Shown here: positions 29,798 through 39,127 of the stretch, piece by piece
Position numbering within the stretch: the stretch's first letter is position 1
Layout: each line of letters starts with the position of its first letter
Translations under genes and position numbers: made by a program
From: Haloferula sp.
GTDB taxonomy: Bacteria; Verrucomicrobiota; Verrucomicrobiia; Verrucomicrobiales; Akkermansiaceae
Direction: 5' to 3'
Assembly (NCBI GenBank): GCA_007126655.1
Contig: SLAV01000178.1
Span: 1 to 59,709 of the forward strand
Length of the DNA stretch: 59,709 bases
Notes under the pieces: generated by a model
The model's input: the letters and a program-made list of their open reading frames with translations, nothing else
Told to the model about the DNA's origin: nothing
Databases searched by the model: none

Positions 29798-30192
29798 GCC
29801 GCCTCCCTGTAAGCCGGATTCTGTCCCCGCCCTTGCGGGCGGGTGACGGTCATTTCTCTTCCCGCTCGCGCGGGACTCCGCTGACGCGGAGTGCGACTAA
29901 TACCCGGGAGTTGGCGGGCGGGCAGCCCTTTCCCTGTTCTGTCTTGCACCGCGCGGGGTTTGCCTTGCCGCCCGGGTTGCCCCGGAGCGCGGTGGGCTCT
30001 TACCCCACCGTTTCACCCTTACCCGGCGCTTTACCAGTAAAGTGCCGGGCGGTTTGCTTTCTGCTGCACTTTCCGTCCGGTTGCCTCGCGGCTTCCGTCC
30101 CCCGCTTTCGCGAGGCGCGCTGCCCTGTGGTGTCCGGACTTTCCTCGACCCCGCCCGCGATGGGGCGGAACCGCGACCGTCCGGGAGGCGGC
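29798..30192 (-). ncRNA. rnpB: RNase P RNA (bacterial class A)
   Basis: About 395 nt. On the minus strand it shows the conserved GAGGAAAGTCCGGAC near the 5' end (P3/P4 region), AAGGGTGAAACGGTGGGGTAA and GAGCCCACCGCG in the middle, and GACAGAATCCGGCTTACAGG near the 3' end. Terminal helix P1 is formed by GCCGCCTCCC (30192-30183) pairing with GGGAGGCGGC (29807-29798), which sets the ends. It is the catalytic subunit of RNase P, which removes tRNA 5' leaders. It is flanked by an FNT remnant upstream and the SLC13 gene downstream. Confidence 0.93.
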
Positions 30193-30343
30193 AAAACGGA
30201 ATCTGCCAGCAACCGACCCCCGGCGACAAACCCAAAATGGGAAAGAACTTCGAGAGAGGCCTGCCACTGCAAACGGGTCATGGTGTCGATCCAAGCATTG
30301 CGGTATGCATCTCCGTAGCCGTGTTCCCGGTCCGCCCAAGCGG

Positions 30344-30910
30344 ATCAGCCGGAATCCTCGTCTTCATCCGCCTCGTGATCCGGATGTCGGCGGTAGATCA
30401 TGTGATAAACGACGCCCACCAGGCCTCCAGCGGAGGCAATGCGATCTTGGACGCGCCGATCTCGTATGCCACCGCACCGACCGCGCCGTCCATTTCACGG
30501 TGCAGGCCGGACAGCAGGAAGAGCACAACGAGCCCGACGGCACCCACCGTATTTGCGACGAGGACGATCACCCAGTTCCGGCACAACTGCCGGAATGTGA
30601 TCTTGTGGGCGGCCACGGCCATTGCGAACAGATTGTTGCTGGTGAAAAGTTCCGCCCCGGCGAGGATCGCGATGAGATAGCCAACGGCGAAAAAAAGCCC
30701 GCCCACGAGCCGGGCCACGGTGGGGTTCAGGCTGGCGTCGGCCTGGATGAATGTGAAAAACAATGCCCCCAGCCCGATGAAGCCACCGGCCAGTGTGCCG
30801 AGCATGAAGGTCTCGGTAAAGCGGGCGTTCGCCTTGCGCACGCCCACGGCCTCCACCTTCGCCGCAATCTGGCTCGGCGAGTATGCGTCGGATGTATAAA
30901 CATGGGGCAT
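30344..30910 (-). pseudogene. formate/nitrite (FNT) channel gene with internal deletion
   Basis: From ATG 30910 the frame encodes a good FNT N-terminal half: LAGGFIGLGALFFTFIQA, ARLVGGLFFAVGYLIAILAG and AELFTSNNLFAMAVAAHKIT, then a third membrane segment. It stops at 30398 after 170 aa, where about 270 is normal. In the next frame the DNA continues AGGLVGVVYHMIYRRHPDHE to a stop at 30344, which is the FNT C-terminal end. The segment for helices 4-5 is missing and the ends are out of frame, so an internal deletion has broken the gene. A functional formate or nitrite channel cannot be made. Confidence 0.75.
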
Positions 30911-31218
30911 GGTTGAAGTCCATGTTGGCCCTGCCGCCGGTAAACGGCAATCGGATATGATCCGGACAGGCATGCGAATCAACCCGACCCGTGGCAGCCT
31001 TGCGATGATCCGCAATGCACACCGGCGACCATGGAGATATCTCAAACTCAGCTACTTGGCGCGGGTCGGATTTCATGCCAATCTCAATCCGTTTCAGACA
31101 GTTGACGCGCCGCTCGCGAGAATGGATCATCTGGACCATCGCCTTGGTTGGAGTTTCACGCGCGACGCTTTTCTTGAAAATCCAAACCGGATGGCATCGT
31201 TTTTCCAGTTAAGCGACC
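30911..31218. other. intergenic, no gene seen
   Basis: 308 bp between the divergent FNT remnant and the MBL hydrolase. No coding frame, repeat, hairpin or RNA motif stands out. It should hold the promoter of the MBL gene and the former promoter of the FNT gene. Confidence 0.4.
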
Positions 31219-32127
31219 ATGGAGCACCCACCCGCGATCAAGGCACGATATTCCGGCCTGCTGCCGCAGAAAGGCTGGCCGAAGCGGAACTACCGGTTCT
31301 GGCGACACCGCGTGATCCCCGGCCTGCTGAGCCGGCGCGCGGGTGTGGTGAGCGACCCGGTGCACCACCCGCCCGGCGAGGGCCGGGTGCGGGTGACGTG
31401 GATCGGCCACGCGGGATTTTACGTTCAATTCGCGGGGCACTCGGTGGTCCTGGACCCGAACTGGGCGAGGTTCCACGGGCCGATGAAGCGGATGCGCGAG
31501 CCGGGGCTGCCGCTGCGCGAAATCCCCGAGCTGGACCTGGTGCTGGTGACGCACGCGCACTTCGACCACCTGCACAAGCCGAGCCTGCGCGTGCTCCAGG
31601 CGCGCAACGGCATCGTGGTGCCGAAAGGCAGCGCCCGGCTGGTGCGGCGGCTCGGGTTTCCCGAGGTGCACGAGATGCGGACGTGGGACGCGCTCGCGTT
31701 CGACGCGCTGGAGGTGGTGCACACGCCGTCCCACCACTGGGGCGCGCGCTATCTGCACGACACGCACCGCGACTACGGCGGCTATGTGATCCGCGCGGCG
31801 GACAAGAGCATTTTCCACTGCGGCGACAGCGCGTATTTCAACGGATTCCGGGAAATCGGGCGGCGCGAGGAGATCGATGTGGCGCTGATGCCCATCGGCG
31901 CATACGAGTCGCCGAGCGGGCGCGACGTGCACATGAACCCGGAGGAGGCGGTGCGCGCGTTCTCCGATCTCGGGGCCAGGGTGATGATCCCGATGCACTA
32001 CGGCACGTTCCCGCTGGGCAACGAGCCGCACGACGAACCGGTCGAGCGCCTGCTGATGGAGGCCGACCGGCTGGGGCTCAGCGAGCACATCCTGATCCCC
32101 GAGGAGGGCATCGGTATCGAGTGGTGA
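31219..32127 (+). CDS. MBL-fold metal hydrolase (UlaG/NAPE-PLD-like)
   Basis: 302 aa. Zinc-binding HAHFDH near residue 114, TPSHHW near 173, HCGDSAY near 196 and PMHYGTF near 255 give the complete metallo-beta-lactamase set. The length and the GWPKRNYRFWRHRVIPGLLS start resemble the YtnP/NAPE-phospholipase D-like group, which acts on lipids or lactones. Signal peptide absent, so a cytoplasmic or membrane-edge enzyme is likely. It is convergent with the aldo/keto reductase gene, 16 bp apart. Substrate unknown. Confidence 0.87.
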   Translation: MEHPPAIKARYSGLLPQKGWPKRNYRFWRHRVIPGLLSRRAGVVSDPVHHPPGEGRVRVTWIGHAGFYVQFAGHSVVLDPNWARFHGPMKRMREPGLPLREIPELDLVLVTHAHFDHLHKPSLRVLQARNGIVVPKGSARLVRRLGFPEVHEMRTWDALAFDALEVVHTPSHHWGARYLHDTHRDYGGYVIRAADKSIFHCGDSAYFNGFREIGRREEIDVALMPIGAYESPSGRDVHMNPEEAVRAFSDLGARVMIPMHYGTFPLGNEPHDEPVERLLMEADRLGLSEHILIPEEGIGIEW

Positions 32128-32143
32128 GGGCGGCGCGCGCCGC

Positions 32144-33112
32144 TCATTGCGAATCCAGCCGGTCCACGCCGGCGTCGTAGTCCCACTGGTGGTCGAGCAC
32201 CGGGGCGAGGATTTTGCGGGTTTCCTCGAGCAGGGCTTCGTCGTACGGCTCGCCATACCAGGCGAGGTTGCGCTCGAGCGAGGCGGTGCGCGCGGTGCTG
32301 AACATGGTGGTGTGGAACGGCGTGCCCTGGCAGGCGAACTGGAAGGCGAGCTTGGCGATCGGCGTGCCCTGGCTCTCGCAGAACGCGGCGGCCCTGGCGA
32401 AGAGCGCGCGCTGGTCGGCATCGGCCGGGTGCCAGTCGGCGATTTTCCCGCCGGTGAGCAGCCCGCTTGCGAAAGGCGAGGCGTTGATGGTGCCGATGTT
32501 TTTCTCCCGGCACGGCTCGATCAACTCGGTCCCGCGGGTGTCGTTGATGCAGTAGTGATTGTGGGTGAGGATGGCGTCCACCGGGGCCTCCGCGATCACC
32601 CGCCGCCACAGGTCGAGCGGATAGATGCCGGCGCTGACGGCGCCGATGCGGCCCTCCTCCTTGAGCTTCGCCAGCGCGGGGAATCCCTCCCCGAAGGCCC
32701 AATCGGTTTTGGAGCGGCGCTGGTATTCGAAGTCGTGGAGGTGGACGATGTCGATGTAATCGACGCCGAGGCGGGCCATGCTTTCGTCGAGGCCCTTGCG
32801 GATGCGGGCTTCGGAGTAGTCGAGTTCGTCGGCTCCGTATGCGCCGGGGGCGGTGTATTTCCCGGCTTTGGTCGAGAGGATGTAGCGGTCGCGCGCGATG
32901 CCCTTGAGCGCCTTGCCGAGCACGGTCTCGGCCACGGTGCCGCCGTATGCGGGCGCGACGTCGAAGTAATTGATGCCCGCGTCGAGCGCGGCGTGCACGG
33001 CGCGGATGCCGTCGCTTTCGTCGATCTCGCGGAACACGCCGCCGAGCGCGGACGCGCCGAAGCTGAGGCGCGGGACCCGGAGGCCGGTTTTGCCGAAGGG
33101 GATGGTTTCCAT
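32144..33112 (-). CDS. aldo/keto reductase (L-fucose/L-galactose dehydrogenase-like)
   Basis: 322 aa from ATG 33112 (METIPFGKTGLRVPRLSFG). The AKR tetrad is visible: Asp in YFDVAPAYG, the Tyr of the same motif, Lys in LSTKAGKYT and His in IVHLHDFEY. The set of motifs (FGASALGGVFREID, YNHYCIND-like HNHYCINDT, MFSTARTASLERNL) resembles D-threo-aldose 1-dehydrogenase/L-galactose dehydrogenase, which oxidises sugars to lactones with NAD(P). It starts 26 bp after the Zn-alcohol dehydrogenase stop. Together with that gene and the SSS symporter it suggests uptake and oxidation of a sugar such as L-fucose. Confidence 0.87.
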   Translation of the reverse strand: METIPFGKTGLRVPRLSFGASALGGVFREIDESDGIRAVHAALDAGINYFDVAPAYGGTVAETVLGKALKGIARDRYILSTKAGKYTAPGAYGADELDYSEARIRKGLDESMARLGVDYIDIVHLHDFEYQRRSKTDWAFGEGFPALAKLKEEGRIGAVSAGIYPLDLWRRVIAEAPVDAILTHNHYCINDTRGTELIEPCREKNIGTINASPFASGLLTGGKIADWHPADADQRALFARAAAFCESQGTPIAKLAFQFACQGTPFHTTMFSTARTASLERNLAWYGEPYDEALLEETRKILAPVLDHQWDYDAGVDRLDSQ

Positions 33113-33138
33113 GGGTTTGTCGGGGGTTGGCGGGCCGG

Positions 33139-34200
33139 TCAGTTCCGGCGGATCTGCATTTTGAGGATGTTTTCGCCGGAGCCGGCCTCGACGATGGCTT
33201 CCGGGAGGTTTTCGAAATCGTGGATTCTGGTGATGAGCGGGCGGGGATCGATGCGGCCGGACGTGACCATTTCGATGACGCGCCCGAAGACATTCGCAAA
33301 CCGCCACGAGCCGACGTATTGCAGCTCCTTGGTGAGCAGGGCGTTGACCGGCACGGCGGTGCCGTCCGGCAGCGTGCCGACCTGCACCACGGTCGCCCCC
33401 GGCGCGGCGAGCCGGATGGCCTGGCCGAGCGCGGCCCCCACGCCGGCGGCCTCGAAGACAACCTCGAACCCGCCCGGAGAGAGCGCCGCGGCCTCTTCGG
33501 CGAGGGTGTCGCTTGCGGGATCGAGGGTGGCGGTGGCTCCGGATTTCCCGGCGAATTCGCGGGCGAACGGCTTGACGTCGGAGACGACCACCTTGCTCGC
33601 GCCGAAGGCCGCGGCGACGAGCAGGATCATCTGGCCGATGGTGCCGCCGCCGGTGATGAGCACGGATTTCCCGCCCACGCCGCCACTCCGCATCACCGCG
33701 TGCATGGCCACGCTCATCGGCTCAAGCAGCGCGCCCCAGGCGTATTCGAAGCCGTCGGGCAGCGGCCAGCAGTTGCGCGCCGGGGCGGTCGCGTATTCGG
33801 CGTAGCAGCCGGCGCTCGGCGGCGTGACGCTGGCCGAGCCGAAATACACCATGTGCGGGCACAGGTTGTAGCGGCCCTCGCGGCAGAGCTTGCACGCGCC
33901 GCAGGCGCGCGAGGGATCGACCGCCACGCGGGTGCCGATGGCCGGGCCGGTGACGCCCTCGCCGTGGGCCACGACCTCGCCGGCGAATTCGTGGCCCAGG
34001 ATGAAAGGCTCGGTGGGCACGAAATTTCCGCATTTGCCGTGGGCGTAGTAATGCAGGTCGCTGCCGCAGATGCCGGCCGCGCGGATGGCGACGAGCACCT
34101 CGCCGGGCTTCGGCTCGGGGCGGGCGACTTGTTCCCTGCGGATGTCCTCCGCGCCGTGGAGCACGAAGGCGGTCATGGTGGTGGAGGCGGATGCGGGCAT
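33139..34200 (-). CDS. zinc-dependent alcohol dehydrogenase (L-idonate/sorbitol dehydrogenase-like)
   Basis: 353 aa from ATG 34200; ATG 34176 (MTAFVLHGAEDIRREQ) is an equally fair start. Catalytic zinc site: AAGICGSDLHYYAHGKCGNF (Cys) and ILGHEFAGEVV (His-Glu). Structural zinc site: ACGACKLCREGRYNLCP (four Cys). The NAD site is LITGGGTIGQMILLVAAAFGA. The HYY-x-H/E-GKxGNF run is typical of L-idonate 5-dehydrogenase, so a polyol or sugar acid is the likely substrate. It is paired with the aldo/keto reductase and may act in the same pathway. Confidence 0.88.
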   Translation of the reverse strand: MPASASTTMTAFVLHGAEDIRREQVARPEPKPGEVLVAIRAAGICGSDLHYYAHGKCGNFVPTEPFILGHEFAGEVVAHGEGVTGPAIGTRVAVDPSRACGACKLCREGRYNLCPHMVYFGSASVTPPSAGCYAEYATAPARNCWPLPDGFEYAWGALLEPMSVAMHAVMRSGGVGGKSVLITGGGTIGQMILLVAAAFGASKVVVSDVKPFAREFAGKSGATATLDPASDTLAEEAAALSPGGFEVVFEAAGVGAALGQAIRLAAPGATVVQVGTLPDGTAVPVNALLTKELQYVGSWRFANVFGRVIEMVTSGRIDPRPLITRIHDFENLPEAIVEAGSGENILKMQIRRN

Positions 34201-34274
34201 GAGATTTCGCAACGAGGGTATGGCCGGGTGCGGCGGAGATCAACGATAGCTTCGCCACCGCACGGGAGCGGTTT

Positions 34275-34607
34275 TCACAGCCAATTGCGGATGCTGATTG
34301 TGAACAGGCACACGATGATGCCGAGCAAGGTGAAGCCGTGGTATTTTCCGGTTGGAGTCTTGGACCGGAGCGAAAAGACGCAGGCCAGCAGCATCATGGG
34401 GATACCCGGCAGGATCAATGGCTCCAGTTGCGACATCGTGGCCGCGAATCCGATCCAGCCGATCGTCATCCATCCGTATGGAACGTCCGGGATTTCCCCG
34501 TCACCAACGTCCGTGTGGAGCGGCTCACCGGTGAGACAAAGCTTTTTTCCTGCGGTCGTCGTCTTGAGCCCGTCCGTTTGGTTGTTTGCCGGGCCGTCGT
34601 CGGGCAT
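34275..34607 (-). CDS. small membrane protein of unknown function
   Basis: 110 aa. A hydrophilic start of about 45 residues is followed by three probable membrane segments (MTIGWIGFAATMSQLEPLIL, PMMLLACVFSLR, GFTLLGIIVCLFTISI). The layout is similar to DUF4190-type small proteins, but no firm family match is claimed. It lies between the symporter (32 bp upstream) and the dehydrogenase on the same strand. Function unknown. Confidence 0.55.
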   Translation of the reverse strand: MPDDGPANNQTDGLKTTTAGKKLCLTGEPLHTDVGDGEIPDVPYGWMTIGWIGFAATMSQLEPLILPGIPMMLLACVFSLRSKTPTGKYHGFTLLGIIVCLFTISIRNWL

Positions 34608-34639
34608 GGTGGTGTGCGGTTGCTGAACCGAACGTCATC

Positions 34640-36274
34640 TCACATCACCGTGTAAAGGTAGATCATGAGCGCGAGCAGAATGAGCGCCATGACCCGCGGA
34701 TCGGTGATGCCCGAGATCCGGCCCTCCCTGAGGAACGCCAGCGGATGCTCCCAGACGAGGTTTTTCAGGCTGGCCGGGGCGGGCGCGGGCGTCGCCAGGC
34801 TGACGGCGACGTAGATGACGAAGCACATCACGAAGAACAGCCCGCCGACGAGCATGAAGGGAATGCCGAGCTTGTCGGCGATGAGCTGCTCGCTGGTGAT
34901 GATCGGGATGTCGACGAGCAGATAGATCACGCCGACACCCATGTTGGCGAGCAGGGTGGTGATGGCGGCCTGTTTGGTGCCGCGTTTCCAGAAGACGCCG
35001 CCGAGGAAAATCATGGTGATGGCGGGGGCGAACATCATCGGAATCTTGTTGATGGCCTCGAAGATGCTGCCGAACCTGCCTCCCTGGGTGGACCATGCCA
35101 TCGCCAGCAGGATCACGACGACCGAGCAGATGCGGCCGAAGCGGACGAGGGTTTGCTCCGGCATGTCGGGCCGCAGGCGTTTGAGGACGTCGGACGAGGC
35201 GAGGGTGGCGACGCTGTTGAGCGCGGCGGCCACGGTGCTCATGAGGGCGGCGAGCAGGCCGGCGACGAAGATGCCGAGGAAGCCGGGCTGCAGGAGGTTG
35301 TTCATCAGCACCATCAGCGTGCTGTCGTTGTCCTCTCCGATCTGGTCGCGGTAGAGGGCGTAGGCCATCATGCCGGGGAGCACCATCACGAAGACGGGGA
35401 GGATTTTCAAAAATCCGCCGAAAATGGCACCGGCGCGGCCGTCCTTCTCGGATTTCGCGGCGAGGACGTTCTGGACGATCGTCTGGTCGGTGCACCAATA
35501 CCAGATGCCGAGGATCGGGTAGCCGACGAGCACGGCAAGCCAGGAGAAATCATTGAGCCGGCCTTCGGAATCGCGGACGCCCTGCAGCACGGTGGGCGAG
35601 ATGTCGGGCGAGACGGCCTCCTTGAGTTCCGCATAAGTGGTGATGCCCTTTTCCGTGCCGAGTGCCTGCCAGGCGAGGTAGGTGAGCATGCAGGCGCCGG
35701 TGAGCAGGATCACGACCTGCACGAGGTTCGTGATCATCACCGCCTTGAGGCCGCCAAGGACCGTGTAGATCGCGGTGACGCCGGCGATGATGATGATGGC
35801 CGTGGTGGTATCGAGGCCGAAAAAGATGTTCATCAGGCTCGCGCCGGCGTAGAGGCTGATGCCGATGTGGACGAGCAGGGCGGAGAGGATGAAGACGATG
35901 CCGAGGATGGTGCGGGTGGCCGGGCTGTAGCGCTTTTCGACGTATTCGGGCAGGGTGCGGAGCTTGCTGCGGAAATAGAACGGCGCGAAGACCAGGCCGA
36001 GGATGATCAGGCAGAACGCCGCGCCCCACTCGAAGTTGCCCACCGGCATGCCGACGCGGTAGCCGTCCGCCGCCAGGCCCACCAGGTGGATCGACGAGAT
36101 GTTCGCGCAAAACAGCGAGATGCCGATGACCGGCCAGCTCAGCGACCGCCCGGCGAGGAACAACTGGCTGGTGGTGGTGTTTTTCCGGAAGCCGACGAAA
36201 ATGCCGAGCGCGGTGATGCCTAACAGATAACCGACGATGATGACGGTGTCGAGGGTGGAGACGGTCGTGTCCAT
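34640..36274 (-). CDS. sodium/solute symporter (SSS family, SglT-like)
   Basis: 544 aa with about 14 membrane helices. Family marks: FLAGRSLSWPVIGISLFCAN followed by ISSIHLVGLA (helix 1-2 unwound region), YRVGMPVGNFEWGAAF, VYTVLGGLKAV-like IYTVLGGLKAVMITNLVQV, LVGYPILGIWYWCTDQTIVQ and SSDVLKRLRP. The WYWCTDQTIVQ run is typical of the SGLT sugar-transporter branch, so sodium-driven sugar uptake across the inner membrane is likely. Its downstream neighbours (Zn-alcohol dehydrogenase, aldo/keto reductase) would then oxidise the sugar. The specific sugar is not shown. Confidence 0.93.
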   Translation of the reverse strand: MDTTVSTLDTVIIVGYLLGITALGIFVGFRKNTTTSQLFLAGRSLSWPVIGISLFCANISSIHLVGLAADGYRVGMPVGNFEWGAAFCLIILGLVFAPFYFRSKLRTLPEYVEKRYSPATRTILGIVFILSALLVHIGISLYAGASLMNIFFGLDTTTAIIIIAGVTAIYTVLGGLKAVMITNLVQVVILLTGACMLTYLAWQALGTEKGITTYAELKEAVSPDISPTVLQGVRDSEGRLNDFSWLAVLVGYPILGIWYWCTDQTIVQNVLAAKSEKDGRAGAIFGGFLKILPVFVMVLPGMMAYALYRDQIGEDNDSTLMVLMNNLLQPGFLGIFVAGLLAALMSTVAAALNSVATLASSDVLKRLRPDMPEQTLVRFGRICSVVVILLAMAWSTQGGRFGSIFEAINKIPMMFAPAITMIFLGGVFWKRGTKQAAITTLLANMGVGVIYLLVDIPIITSEQLIADKLGIPFMLVGGLFFVMCFVIYVAVSLATPAPAPASLKNLVWEHPLAFLREGRISGITDPRVMALILLALMIYLYTVM

Positions 36275-36388
36275 CGGGATGAGGGTTTGTGGGTTCGCGG
36301 CGGCCCTTCGCCGCAGCGGCGTGGACCGGGCGGGAGCATGAAGAGGTGGAGCGCGCCGCGCAATGTTGGATTTTGCCGGATGCGCCGT

Positions 36389-36817
36389 TCAGCCAAATAT
36401 CTCATCGAGCACGGGCAGGTCGGCGGATGCCCAGCCGAGCCGGCCCGCGTCATGGCGACCGACCCAGCGGACGGCGGTGTGCTCGTGCAGTGTGAGATCC
36501 GGGAGTTCTTCCGCCTGCCATCGCGCGCGCAGCGGCCACAGGTGGATGGTGCCGAACGGGTAACGGTGCTCGCGGGCGGTCATCGGCTTGAGCGGACCCA
36601 CCTCGAGGGCGAGTTCCTCGCGGAGCTCGCGGCGCAGGGCGGTCTCGGGGGATTCGCCGGGGTCGATCTTGCCGCCGGGAAACTCCCACAGGCCGCCGAG
36701 TGTCTTGTGCGGCGGGCGTCTCGCGGCGAGCACCCGGCCCAAGCGGTCGGTAAGAACCAGGCAGGCGACGTCGGTCGCGGGGCGCTCGGTGCCGGCGGGC
36801 AGATCAGGAGACATCAT
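36389..36817 (-). CDS. MutT-like Nudix hydrolase
   Basis: 142 aa from ATG 36817 (MMSPDLPAG). The Nudix box GGKIDPGESPETALRRELRE continues into ELALEVG near residues 55-80, with all metal-binding Glu present. WEFPGGK and the C-terminal AVRWVGRHDA-L pattern follow the MutT/MTH1 group, which clears oxidised nucleoside triphosphates such as 8-oxo-dGTP. The start overlaps the end of menH by 14 bp, so translation is likely coupled. Confidence 0.88.
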   Translation of the reverse strand: MMSPDLPAGTERPATDVACLVLTDRLGRVLAARRPPHKTLGGLWEFPGGKIDPGESPETALRRELREELALEVGPLKPMTAREHRYPFGTIHLWPLRARWQAEELPDLTLHEHTAVRWVGRHDAGRLGWASADLPVLDEIFG

Positions 36818-37607
36818 TTCCGGTGCGGGTGAAGCCGTCGAGGGCGTCCTGGAATGCGGCTGGGTTCTGCCATGGCACACGGTGGCCCGCGCCGTCGATC
36901 ACGAGATGGCGCGCATCGGGCATGATCGCGGCCGCTCGCCCGGCGAGGGCGGTGAATTTCGGATCCTCCGCGCCGGTGATCCAGAGCACAGGGATGCGGA
37001 TCCCGGCGAGGCGGTCCCACAGCGGTTCCTGCGCGCCGAGCGACCAATCGAGAAAGGAGCGCGCGATTTCACGCCGGCGCTGCCGGAGGCGGGCGGCGCG
37101 GCGGTGCGGGTCGCCGCCGTCGCCGACCGCGCCGCCGGCCAGCACCGGCTGGGAGTTCCAATCGTCGAGAAACGCGGCCCAGTCGCCCGCCAGCGCGCGT
37201 GCCGCCAGGTCGGCGTCCGCCGCGAGCCGCGCGGCGCGTTCGTCCGCGTCCTCGAGGCCGGGGTGCGCGGAGACAATTACGGCACCCTGCCACGGCGAGG
37301 CATCGGCAAGCAGCGCGTGCAGCGCGAGCCGCCCGCCCATCGAGTAGCCGCACAACACCCGCCCGCTGCCGCGGGTCACCTCGCCCGCCGCCTCCGCCGA
37401 GAGCGCCTTGCCGAACTCCGGCAGCGGCATCGGGCGGCAGTCGAGAAACCTCCACAGGTCCACCGCCCGGGTGCCGGTGCCGCGCGCCGCGAGGGCCGCG
37501 CCGGTGTCGCGCCAATCCGCCGCCAGTCCGACGGCGCCGTGGAGCAGCCAGCACTCGACCGAGCCGGCCTCGCGTCTTTCGTCAGCGGTCTTTGAATAGC
37601 GGATCAT
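36804..37607 (-). CDS. menH: MenH-like alpha/beta hydrolase (SHCHC synthase)
   Basis: 267 aa from ATG 37607. An alpha/beta hydrolase with ECWLLHGAVGLAADW, nucleophile elbow LCGYSMGGRLALHALL near residue 92, VSAHPGLEDADERAARLAAD, FLDDWNSQPVLAGG, ITGAEDPKFTAL (Asp) and DGAGHRVPWQNPAAFQ (His). The HPGLEDADERAAR and DDW-x-QPV runs are the strongest links to MenH, which removes pyruvate in menaquinone synthesis. No other men gene lies here, so the assignment rests on motifs alone. ATG overlaps the stop of the upstream GYF_2 gene. Confidence 0.8.
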   Translation of the reverse strand: MIRYSKTADERREAGSVECWLLHGAVGLAADWRDTGAALAARGTGTRAVDLWRFLDCRPMPLPEFGKALSAEAAGEVTRGSGRVLCGYSMGGRLALHALLADASPWQGAVIVSAHPGLEDADERAARLAADADLAARALAGDWAAFLDDWNSQPVLAGGAVGDGGDPHRRAARLRQRRREIARSFLDWSLGAQEPLWDRLAGIRIPVLWITGAEDPKFTALAGRAAAIMPDARHLVIDGAGHRVPWQNPAAFQDALDGFTRTGNDVS

Positions 37608-38419
37608 TCCCCGTCCGGCCGCGTGAGGCCGTCGTCCATTTGTTCCATTTCCTCCATCATCCGCTCCAGGATTTCCTCGAACCCGCCGAACATCCCTCCG
37701 GCGGCGCCAAGCAGGACGGCGAACGACAGCACCATCAGGGCGAGGCCCAGCACCATCGGCCCCCAGTAGAGGATGGCCAGGAAAATGCCGATGCCGTCGA
37801 GCTTGCGGTGGTATTCGTATCCCGCCGGGCAGCACAGGGTGCGGTAGCCGACCCAGAGGTTGAGCAGCGGCACGAAAGCCCCGAGGATCCACCACCGGCT
37901 CATGCCCAGATTGGTGAACCGCAGCAACCAGACGTAGATGACAAACCCGAAGAGCACCAATGCCGCGATCCCGGAAAGCAGCGGCAGCACCGCCGCATCA
38001 TCCGGGTTTTCCAGGTCGAGGAGAATCTCCGTCAACAAAACGATGGCGGCGGCGAAAATGAAAGGCAGCACCCAGGTCGCGAAAATGTAAACCCGGCGGG
38101 TCGCGCCGGGCCATTTCGCCGTGCGGAGTTCGCGCTCGAGCTCGGTCTCGCTCAGTTTCGATTCCTGGCGCGGCGGCTGATACGGCGATTTCCCGGTGGG
38201 CGCGGTGTTTTCTGCGGATCCGTCGGCCGGTTTCCGGTCAAAGAGCCCCTCGACTTCACCGGCGGGCACCCACTGGTCCATGCCCTGGGTCCAACAATGG
38301 TCGTAGCGCGGGTTCAATTGGCGCGCGGCCGCCATTTTTTCGAGTTGTTCGCGACTCACCGGCCCGGCGCGCTGGCCGTTCCGCGAGTAGAACCACACGC
38401 CGGATGTGTCTTCACTCAC
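37604..38419 (-). CDS. GYF_2 (DUF4339) domain membrane protein
   Basis: 271 aa. Residues 6-58 are a GYF_2 domain: VWFYSRNGQRAGPVSREQLE and then MDQWVPAGEVEGLF, a small fold that binds proline-rich segments and is very common in planctomycetes and verrucomicrobia. A Pro/Ser linker follows, then four membrane helices between about 105 and 245 with RWWILGAFVPLLNLWVGYR, similar to DUF805/DUF4328 proteins. The last 25 residues are Met/Glu-rich. The stop overlaps the menH start (ATGA). Function unknown. Confidence 0.8.
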   Translation of the reverse strand: MSEDTSGVWFYSRNGQRAGPVSREQLEKMAAARQLNPRYDHCWTQGMDQWVPAGEVEGLFDRKPADGSAENTAPTGKSPYQPPRQESKLSETELERELRTAKWPGATRRVYIFATWVLPFIFAAAIVLLTEILLDLENPDDAAVLPLLSGIAALVLFGFVIYVWLLRFTNLGMSRWWILGAFVPLLNLWVGYRTLCCPAGYEYHRKLDGIGIFLAILYWGPMVLGLALMVLSFAVLLGAAGGMFGGFEEILERMMEEMEQMDDGLTRPDGE

Positions 38420-38488
38420 GGACCCCGGTTATCAGGCGGGGGCGGTGATGTCAAACCGCCGCCGGGGTATCGCACGGAGCCGCTGCCC

Positions 38489-39127
38489 TCAGAAGTCGAA
38501 CCGGTAACCGACGCCCACGCTGTTGATGCCCCCGCGGTCGAAGACATGCCCGCCCGACTGGTGCAGCAGGAACAACATCGCCTGGTGCTCGGGATGCTCC
38601 GGCAGGCCAAAGGTCAGGGAGATCGGCCAGTTGAACTTGAGGCGCGACCGGCTGTCGTCCGGATGCCGTTGGATGTCCATCAGCGGCACCTTGTGCGAAT
38701 AGGACAGGCCGATGCCCATCGAAAACGTGGTATGGAGGTGCTCGCTCCACGGGAAATCCACCCAGCGGACGTTGAACGAGACGTTGAGATCCGGGAACGG
38801 CGCGCGCGAATTCTCGTCGAAGATTTCCAGGGTGAACGGCAGTTCCAGCTGCGGTCGGAACGTGTGATCGCCGATGTTCCACTCCAGCTCGCCGAGACGG
38901 CGCGACGCGGTGAAAACATAGACCTCACCCCCGGCCGGGCCGCTGTTGACGTTGTATCTGGCGTTCAGAAAGTCGTCGATGTTGTTCGAGGTGATGAAGG
39001 CCACGCCGATCTCAAACGCCCAATCGCGTCTGTCGCCGCCGGATTCATGGGGGATGAACGTGATCGAGGCCCGCGCGGGGAGCGCCGCAAACATGGCGAG
39101 GGCGGCGAGGGTGGCGGATCGTTTCAT
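38489..39127 (-). CDS. outer membrane beta-barrel protein
   Basis: 212 aa from ATG 39127 (MKRSATLAALAMFAALPARA), with a signal peptide cleaved after ARA. The mature part alternates polar and hydrophobic residues in about ten short strands (for example FEIGVAFITSNNI, FSMGIGLSYSHKVP) and ends in VGVGYRFDF. A terminal Phe after an amphipathic strand is the normal outer-membrane insertion signal. Function unknown. It diverges from the sigma-factor gene across 212 bp. Confidence 0.7.
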   Translation of the reverse strand: MKRSATLAALAMFAALPARASITFIPHESGGDRRDWAFEIGVAFITSNNIDDFLNARYNVNSGPAGGEVYVFTASRRLGELEWNIGDHTFRPQLELPFTLEIFDENSRAPFPDLNVSFNVRWVDFPWSEHLHTTFSMGIGLSYSHKVPLMDIQRHPDDSRSRLKFNWPISLTFGLPEHPEHQAMLFLLHQSGGHVFDRGGINSVGVGYRFDF

